Shown here: piece by piece, positions 16,034 to 21,117 of the stretch
Layout of the letters: each line of letters begins with the position of its first letter
Position numbering within the stretch: position 1 is the first letter of the stretch
From: a virus
Virus record (IMG/VR): IMGVR_UViG_3300005882_000028
Location: 1-21,117 of that record
Length of the DNA: 21,117 nt
Reading direction: 5' to 3' (one strand)
The notes under the pieces: model-generated
Seen by the model: only the letters and a program-made list of their open reading frames with translations
Databases searched by the model: none
What the model was told of the DNA's origin: nothing
Position numbers and translations under genes: made by a program

Positions 16034-16389
16034 TTGGAGATCCTCTTCTCGACGAACATCTCGATCCAAGATGGAAGTTTCGTGATGAGCGCACGGAAGA
16101 TGTGTTCTCCTGAGATGACGAGGATGATTGTCATAGGGATGATCATCTCTTGAGTAAAGATACCCTCAAAAAACGAATCCGGAGTCAGGGACCACTGGAT
16201 CAGAAGTTCCGGACCATAATAGCCGCAGATCACACCAGCGATCATGCCACCATAAGTCCGTTTCCGGCGCGTACTACGCTGGGCTGGAGTCTCTCCTTCA
16301 GCCACAGGCTCCTCAGACATCAACCACTTCGCCAAAAGCGTGAGTGTGATGACGATGAAGAGTTCGAAATCTTCAAAAAACTGGTTCAT
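16030..16389 (-). CDS. Holin (119 aa, three membrane spans)
   Basis: ATG 16389 follows AGGGG and overlaps the preceding stop as ATGA. Hydrophobic spans lie at about 8-24, 47-66 and 82-102. Between the first two is an acidic then Arg/Lys-rich loop (RSTRRKRTYGG). Size, span number and position just before amidase and spanins fit a class I-like holin that makes lesions in the inner membrane and releases the endolysin. No family-specific motif is recognised, so the call rests on topology and context. Confidence 0.7.
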   Translation of the reverse strand: MNQFFEDFELFIVITLTLLAKWLMSEEPVAEGETPAQRSTRRKRTYGGMIAGVICGYYGPELLIQWSLTPDSFFEGIFTQEMIIPMTIILVISGEHIFRALITKLPSWIEMFVEKRISK

Positions 16390-17033
16390 ACGAAGCCCCT
16401 ATCTTGGAATCGGGTATCCTCGTCAGTGACTTCAGAAGTGCCGGACAGGTTTTCGATTGTATCGTCTGTCATCATCTTCAGATAAAGCCCGTAGTAGGAG
16501 TCTCCGGTTTTCTTGTGTTCTTCCCCACCCATGTGCGCCAGATACAGCCCTGAGACGTAAAGTACCAGAGCTTCATACAGGTGCGAGGGCAAATTCATTT
16601 CGCCGTCTTCTGCAATCGCAGGGTGAGTCGTCTGAAAACGAACATCAACTGCGGGTTTGTAGAAGTCCATGAATTTGCTGGAAAAACGCAGAGCTTCGGG
16701 GTTCGGTTGGGTGATGTGAGCATTCGTCTTTGGCGTGTGTTTGCGCTCATCGGATGTGACAACTTCCAACACACGCACAAAATTTTCGTAATCTGCGCCA
16801 GCAGTTGTATCGAGAGGATACAGATTTTGACCATCCACAAAGGTCAGAGCAACCGTACCTTCATAGAGTTTCTTCCGGGTGGTGATGTCCACAAGTCCTT
16901 GATTGGTCAGATCCAAGAGCTGATCAACATATTGCGGTTCAATTACCCCCGACTCGGAATCATCCGAGGCTGCCGTATTCTTCAACTGGCCACGAGCCAG
17001 CTTGAGAAGAAAGTTTTCAAAGGTCAAAATCAT
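16386..17033 (-). CDS. Head-tail connector/tail protein, N4 gp67 position (215 aa)
   Basis: ATG 17033 follows AAGGA with an 8-base spacer, 12 bases after the terminase stop; TGA overlaps the holin start. Residues about 30-60 contain DQLLDLTNQGLVDITTRKKL. A segment LPSHLYEALVLYVSGLYLAHMGGEEH lies at about 145-170, followed by an amphipathic YYGLYLKMM helix. This is the helical pattern of phage adaptor or connector proteins (T7 gp11/P22 gp4 type) that sit under the portal. Length and location beside the large terminase match N4 gp67. Function inferred from pattern and position. Confidence 0.65.
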   Translation of the reverse strand: MILTFENFLLKLARGQLKNTAASDDSESGVIEPQYVDQLLDLTNQGLVDITTRKKLYEGTVALTFVDGQNLYPLDTTAGADYENFVRVLEVVTSDERKHTPKTNAHITQPNPEALRFSSKFMDFYKPAVDVRFQTTHPAIAEDGEMNLPSHLYEALVLYVSGLYLAHMGGEEHKKTGDSYYGLYLKMMTDDTIENLSGTSEVTDEDTRFQDRGFV

Positions 17034-17044
17034 GGTCCGGATCC

Positions 17045-18652
17045 TTATACGATGTAGCTGTCCATTTCGGTTTGGAACTCATCCTCTGGTTCAAAGCCCC
17101 ACATTGGATCTCCCGCAGCGGTTTCTTTGTCCTGAACCTTGTCATCCGGGTTGGGTTTCCATGCGCTGATGAACTGAAGCATCGAGATAGTGTCGAGACA
17201 GTCATCCTTGCCTTTGATCCCATCCTTGGTTGCCAAGGAGATTTGTTCCATGAACAAGCCCAGAACTTGAGTTTCTTTCATCTCGAAGGGGAACCTGATC
17301 TTTCCCGCCTTAAATAGAGGAACCACGAGGTTAAATCTACTCAGTTTATCGGTGGTGGGTCGGATTCCCGGTTTTCCGTTCTGTTGGGACAGGTTGAAGA
17401 AGGTATCCCGATATTCCATTTCCCGTTGAATCCATTGAATAAAACCGCCTTGTTGGCCGGTGATTTCCACCCCAACACCTTGCGGTTTGTACTCATCAAC
17501 CAAGCGGAACAAATCATTGATCGAAGTGTCCATTGTCTGTCGAGCGCACACACCATCAACCCAATGCCAGTTGCCATCTTTGTCATAGGCCCAAACTGCG
17601 AGAACTGAATAGTCCGCAGTCTGTTTCGAAGAGGTGGCAAAGTCAGTGGTGATGTAGAAGTTGTATTTCCCTTTTTCGTCGAGAACGTCTTTTCGGGAGT
17701 ACCAGCCAATGTCTTTGTCTTGAACCAAACGAGACTCATCAGATGTAATCCGAAGCATAAGCTCCTGTCGGAAGGATTTCTCTTTCCCCTCCATAACAGC
17801 AGAATCCCACATTTCCTTGACGTACTCATAGGTGAATCGGTCTTCCCAAGCTCCTGAAAACTCATGCTTTTCACAAGGAAACTCTTTACAAACAGGCCAA
17901 ACGTTGACTTCCCATGCACCAGATTCAATCGCCTGATACACGATGTCCTCTTTGTTAAAGGGAGTCCCATTCAGGATCATCTTGTGACGGGTTGGATCCA
18001 ACGCATACTGAACACCGGAGTAAACCGTATCGTTGATTGCTTCCATCGCCGTCGGAGATTTGGAGTCCGCATCAGAGATCAAGTCATCCATGACCGCAAG
18101 GACAGGACGACGGTTGAATATCTTCGTACCACGGATACCGGATTTCGCACCAAACATCTTGACGCCAAACCGACCACCATTCTTGTTCCGGAACTCCATG
18201 TAGTTTTCCGTGAACCGAACATTCTCTTCTGGAATCCAATGTTGAAGAAACTCCGAGGAGTAGTAACGAGATTTGATCGACTCACGAGCCGATTTCACAC
18301 CGTTGTCCATAGAGTCCGAAACATACAACATTCCGGGGACAGAACCGAACCCCGGAAGTTTGTTGAACATGGCCAGATACAGCGTCAAATACTCCATGAA
18401 CAGGGTGGTTTTCGCCGTACCACGAGCACAGAGGTTTGTGACCTTTTTCTTCGGGGAGCACAATTTATCCAACATTGCCAAGTGCATAACTGGTGTTTTA
18501 TTGTCTTCCCCCCGACCATCATTGACCAGCTTGATGAAGTTCATAAATTCCAAGGCAAATTTCGAGGGGACGTATCCCCCCGAATTCAACCAATCGAAAT
18601 CCACCTCATTGAGATAGTCGTCAACGGTCTTATTGCCGAAGAACTTACTCAT
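17045..18652 (-). CDS. terL: Terminase large subunit (535 aa)
   Basis: The start is placed at ATG 18652, with GCGGAG and a 7-base spacer, overlapping the small-subunit stop by 8 bases; an in-frame ATG at 18676 has no such site. The ATPase half has a Walker A CARGTAKTT (residues 75-83) and Walker B VLAVMDD (184-190). The RNase-H-like nuclease half has Asp337 in YITTDFA, a GVEITGQQGG segment near 405-415, and Asp483, Asp484 and Asp487 in DDCLD. These give ATP-driven translocation and genome cutting. Length and domain order are complete. The first gene pair of the leftward block is packaging, as with N4 gp68/gp69. Confidence 0.93.
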   Translation of the reverse strand: MSKFFGNKTVDDYLNEVDFDWLNSGGYVPSKFALEFMNFIKLVNDGRGEDNKTPVMHLAMLDKLCSPKKKVTNLCARGTAKTTLFMEYLTLYLAMFNKLPGFGSVPGMLYVSDSMDNGVKSARESIKSRYYSSEFLQHWIPEENVRFTENYMEFRNKNGGRFGVKMFGAKSGIRGTKIFNRRPVLAVMDDLISDADSKSPTAMEAINDTVYSGVQYALDPTRHKMILNGTPFNKEDIVYQAIESGAWEVNVWPVCKEFPCEKHEFSGAWEDRFTYEYVKEMWDSAVMEGKEKSFRQELMLRITSDESRLVQDKDIGWYSRKDVLDEKGKYNFYITTDFATSSKQTADYSVLAVWAYDKDGNWHWVDGVCARQTMDTSINDLFRLVDEYKPQGVGVEITGQQGGFIQWIQREMEYRDTFFNLSQQNGKPGIRPTTDKLSRFNLVVPLFKAGKIRFPFEMKETQVLGLFMEQISLATKDGIKGKDDCLDTISMLQFISAWKPNPDDKVQDKETAAGDPMWGFEPEDEFQTEMDSYIV

Positions 18653-19334
18653 CCACAATCTCCGCTTCAGGAACATTCAGCGGCAGAGCTGCAACTTCTT
18701 GAGCAGTCATCGCAGAACCTTCGATGGTTTTCTGTTGAACCTCTGCCATCTCAGACAAACGTTGTTCCAGAGCAGCCATACCGTCGTTCATCTTCACTTC
18801 GATGCTCAGTTCAGCTTTGTTGTTTTCTGGTTTCTTCAGGTGGGTCAGAATCGAGTTGGCAGCTTCAACACGAGTTTTCCCAGATTCGTTCACGTCGTTC
18901 ATGATCTCGTATTGAGTATTCAGAGCTGATTGGAACATGTCCTGATTGAGAACCCACGTCGGAATCATGGCCCGCTCGTAAACCAAGTTGACCAGTTTCC
19001 CTTTGTTGTAGGCCGCCACGTAAGACGCAATATCTTTCGGTTGACGACCATCAGCCACCATTTGTTGATACCGTTCCGGGAAGGTCTGCTTGTAGGATTC
19101 CAGATTGGATTTCCCCATAACCTTGTGCGAGACGTACATGACGGCCCGGACGTAATCCCCCAGTTTGAAACGACCTTCTTGCAAAACCTGTGCGAAGGTG
19201 ATGAAGTTTTCACGAATATTCCGGGCTTCTTCAGGATCCTTAGACAAAGCATTGAGCTGAGTCACCATATCCTGAGTGATGTGACCCTTCTGGCCAGCCG
19301 GTAGCGTCTCTTGGACCTCTTGAAGTGTAAGCAT
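18645..19334 (-). CDS. Putative small terminase subunit, N4 gp69 position (229 aa)
   Basis: The start is placed at ATG 19334, which has GGAG with a 9-base spacer; the in-frame ATG at 19355 lacks a ribosome site. The protein opens MLTLQEVQETLPAGQKG, is mostly helical with a YVAAYNKGKLVNLVYERA block, and ends with a probable coiled coil at about 170-205 (NDGMAALEQRLSEM). It overlaps the terL start by 8 bases, so translation is probably coupled. The call as DNA-recognition subunit comes from that pairing; no clear helix-turn-helix is visible. Confidence 0.62.
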   Translation of the reverse strand: MLTLQEVQETLPAGQKGHITQDMVTQLNALSKDPEEARNIRENFITFAQVLQEGRFKLGDYVRAVMYVSHKVMGKSNLESYKQTFPERYQQMVADGRQPKDIASYVAAYNKGKLVNLVYERAMIPTWVLNQDMFQSALNTQYEIMNDVNESGKTRVEAANSILTHLKKPENNKAELSIEVKMNDGMAALEQRLSEMAEVQQKTIEGSAMTAQEVAALPLNVPEAEIVDE

Positions 19335-19406
19335 TGCTCGAAGCTCCGTTTTCATGGTAATGCGTCATATGACCGTCCTATAAACTGAAACAAGACTGGA
19401 AAGCAA
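19335..19406. promoter_or_regulatory. Divergent leader with probable late promoters
   Basis: This 72-base gap separates the leftward block from the rightward genes. TATAAA at 19379-19384 could be a -10 box for the rightward gene. Its complement TTTATA, with TTGCTT at 19406-19401 and a 16-base spacer, could serve the leftward one. The -35 matches are weak, as expected for activator-dependent late promoters (N4 late genes use host RNA polymerase with the phage SSB). No operator is recognised. Confidence 0.35.
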
Positions 19407-19724
19407 ATGCCTCAACTCTGCACAACCAATTATAATTGCACGCCCGTCTGGTACGATGCGTCGCACAACAGCGATAACGGTGGCGAAGATGTCATCGCTT
19501 ACGCCAAAGGCCCACACGCTGTCGATCTGAATGTGACCTGTGTGGTCAAGGGTGGTGACATCCAGTTTCAGGTGAAAGATGAAACTGGTGCGTGGTTCAC
19601 TCCGACTGAAGCATCTTATACCGTGAATGACTCGAATCTGGTTCGCCTGCCTCGTGCAAACATGCCAGACATCCGGATCATTGCCACGGCTGATGCGACT
19701 TTCTACGTCGAAGGCGCTCTGTAA
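19407..19724 (+). CDS. Small beta-rich virion-surface protein (105 aa), function unknown
   Basis: ATG 19407 follows TGGAAAG; TAA lies at 19722-19724. It is the first gene of the rightward set. The sequence alternates polar and hydrophobic residues (DLNVTCVVKGGDIQFQV, then DIRIIATADATFYVEGAL), which suggests a small beta-sandwich. No signal peptide, membrane span or catalytic motif is seen. It may be a capsid decoration or tail-fibre accessory protein. The basis is composition and the adhesin-like neighbour. Confidence 0.55.
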   Translation: MPQLCTTNYNCTPVWYDASHNSDNGGEDVIAYAKGPHAVDLNVTCVVKGGDIQFQVKDETGAWFTPTEASYTVNDSNLVRLPRANMPDIRIIATADATFYVEGAL

Positions 19725-19739
19725 GCGAAAGGATCTTCC

Positions 19740-20987
19740 ATGCCTATCACAAACACACAAGATGTTTGGAAGATCCGTTCAATTGACACGGTTCACATCA
19801 ATCCAAGTATTTTGGAGGGAACCAAAGCGTACCCTTCCATCCTCGGACCTGATGCAGCGGTGCAAGTTGTTCGGTATGCTCCAACATTTCTGGTGCAGCC
19901 TTCAATCTCTGGTTCATTCAAGATCCCATCGGTCTTGACCTGTAACCCAGGTGTGATTGATGCTTCGCCAAAACCAGACCTCTTCTATCAATGGCGTTCA
20001 GATGGAGTGGATATTCCGGGTGAAACTGGAACCACGCTGACAACCACTCTGGCTTTTGATGCTCATGAGTTGACCTGTGAAGTTACAGCCGTAAACCCTC
20101 TGGGGGTTGCAATTGGTGTTTCCAATGGAATCACGGCTGAACGAGTCGAACCGATCATCAACGAAGAACATGTATATTTTGGGGTTACTGGTCTGAACCA
20201 AGAACTCCAACAGAACATGATGCGGGATGAGATCGGAATCGTTTCCGGAATGTGGCACGAAGATCGTTTCGATGTCACAACTGGAGTGATTTATGCTGGT
20301 ACTGGTCTTTGGGTTGAAGGTCGTCTCGACAATGAAACCTTGATGGTCAATGCCATCACTGGGTTGGGGAGTGATCAACGTGTTCTAGCTGACACCTCAT
20401 ACATGGCAGCTTTGACTGGCTTGAATGCTCCGAACCGTCAAGATGTTCAAGAACATGAAGTTTATACAGTTTGGCAGCCTACCTATGTTCAGGATCTTCC
20501 TATTCTGAATGGGGATGCCGAGTTGGGTACGACTCATTGGACAAATGAAGTTGGGAATCTAACAATTCGGACCAACTCCCCTACCCCAATCCAAGGATCT
20601 CAGTATTTTATGGGTGGTTGGCAAGAAGCCTCCACTATCGCATATCAGGATATTGCCCTACCTGCTGGGGTTTTGACTGATGTGGATAATGGAAATTCAT
20701 TTCTTGGAGCATATTGGCAATGTGCCTCTTACGCCCGAATCGACCATTTTGGTTTGACCTTTGAATGTTTGGATGCTGGGGGTGTTTCTCTTGGTTTGCA
20801 AACATTGCACGCTCTTTCCAAACATGGAACTCAACACCAAGTATGGGAGCCGTCCTTTGCTGATCCAGTGGCAATTCTCCCGTTGACCCGTACTATTCGA
20901 CTGAAGTTGAACTTTGCTCTATATAGCGGGAACAACAGCGATGGATATGTGGACGATATTCATCTAACGCTCTGGAAAGACAGCTAA
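19740..20987 (+). CDS. Adhesin-like structural protein with Ig-like and carbohydrate-binding-like domains (415 aa)
   Basis: ATG 19740 follows AAAGGA with a 6-base spacer; TAA lies at 20985. Residues about 52-133 match the bacterial/phage Ig-like pattern: QPSISG, VLTCNPG, LFYQWRSDGVDIPG and LTCEVTAVN, with Cys68 and Cys113 and core Trp85. Residues about 255-412 resemble a galactose-binding-like (CBM-type) sandwich: ILNGDAELGTTHW, GGW, a YQDI turn and a final DGYVDDIHLTL strand. The middle part (137-235) is unassigned. Such modules sit in tail fibres, appendages or capsid fibres that touch host glycans. It probably helps recognise the host; which structure it belongs to is unknown. Confidence 0.68.
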   Translation: MPITNTQDVWKIRSIDTVHINPSILEGTKAYPSILGPDAAVQVVRYAPTFLVQPSISGSFKIPSVLTCNPGVIDASPKPDLFYQWRSDGVDIPGETGTTLTTTLAFDAHELTCEVTAVNPLGVAIGVSNGITAERVEPIINEEHVYFGVTGLNQELQQNMMRDEIGIVSGMWHEDRFDVTTGVIYAGTGLWVEGRLDNETLMVNAITGLGSDQRVLADTSYMAALTGLNAPNRQDVQEHEVYTVWQPTYVQDLPILNGDAELGTTHWTNEVGNLTIRTNSPTPIQGSQYFMGGWQEASTIAYQDIALPAGVLTDVDNGNSFLGAYWQCASYARIDHFGLTFECLDAGGVSLGLQTLHALSKHGTQHQVWEPSFADPVAILPLTRTIRLKLNFALYSGNNSDGYVDDIHLTLWKDS

Positions 20988-21003
20988 ACCAAAGGAACAT
21001 GAC

Positions 21004-21117
21004 ATGCCCAATATTCTGTTTGCCTCCAACAACCTTGCCCACTGGCCAACGGCTCGTGCAACATCTCAGGCCAATACCTTTGATGACAACCGGGTTCCCT
21101 ATGCCCTGATGCTCGAA
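21004..21117 (+). CDS. Start of a third rightward gene, cut by window edge (38 codons seen)
   Basis: ATG 21004 has AAAGGAA with a short spacer, 16 bases after the previous stop. The 38 visible residues (MPNILFASNNLAHW, then TARATSQANTFDDNRVPYA) stay open to the edge. The opening resembles the start of phage tail-fibre or appendage proteins, but too little is present to assign it. Confidence 0.6.
   Translation, partial: MPNILFASNNLAHWPTARATSQANTFDDNRVPYALMLE

Noticed and set aside
16030-16389. tRNA genes, CRISPR arrays, transposons or integrase/att sites anywhere in the window
   Set aside because: Reading both strands gave no cloverleaf, no regular spaced repeats, no transposase or integrase motifs and no terminal inverted repeats.

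Overview
The window is a stretch of a tailed-bacteriophage genome, not a bacterial chromosome. It holds a compact block of virion, packaging and lysis genes and no metabolic, ribosomal or tRNA genes. Gene content and order fit the N4-like phages (family Schitoviridae): on the minus strand one reads a terminase pair, a connector-like protein, a lysis cassette, portal, small acidic protein, scaffold, an N4-gp56-type major capsid protein, four virion or internal proteins, a SleB-hydrolase ejection protein, and finally the first 613 codons of a giant protein. That giant protein resembles the N-terminal domain of the N4 virion RNA polymerase (gp50) as I remember it. A Rz/Rz1 spanin pair points to a Gram-negative host. 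Base composition near 50% would suit an N4-like phage of marine Alphaproteobacteria (Rhodobacterales), but the sequence does not prove the host.

Layout. From about 19334 down to 1 everything is one leftward late gene block. Packaging comes first (terS-like 18645-19334, terL 17045-18652). Then come a connector/adaptor (16386-17033) and a lysis cassette joined by 4-base ATGA or GTGA overlaps: holin, 57-aa membrane protein, amidase, Rz, with Rz1 overlapping Rz by 77 bases. Head assembly follows (portal, 130-aa acidic protein, scaffold, major capsid protein), closed by a UUCG-tetraloop terminator at 9266-9295. After a 123-base gap the leftward block resumes with a 250-aa protein carrying a HeH/SAP-like N-terminus, a 450-aa repeat-rich protein, an 899-aa protein with a large membrane-active segment, a 148-aa small virion protein, the SleB protein and the partial giant vRNAP gene. 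From 19407 the strand switches: a 105-aa beta-rich protein, a 415-aa protein with an Ig-like and a carbohydrate-binding-like domain, and a third gene cut by the right edge. These are probably surface or tail-appendage proteins.

How it works together. Terminase and portal pump DNA into a capsid built by scaffold and MCP. The 899-, 450-, 148- and 651-residue proteins and the giant polymerase are probably packaged and ejected at infection, with the SleB domain opening peptidoglycan and the membrane segment crossing the inner membrane. The lysis cassette releases progeny. The most interesting signals are small ones: a perfect 11-bp hairpin burying the Shine-Dalgarno of the vRNAP gene, a register-perfect run of seven 15-residue proline-anchored repeats, an identical octapeptide at both ends of the scaffold, hairpins at several intercistronic junctions, and the opposite-strand adhesin-like cassette just where N4 tail genes seem to be missing. 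No CRISPR, transposon, tRNA or riboswitch was seen, and no stretch over 300 bases lacks a gene.
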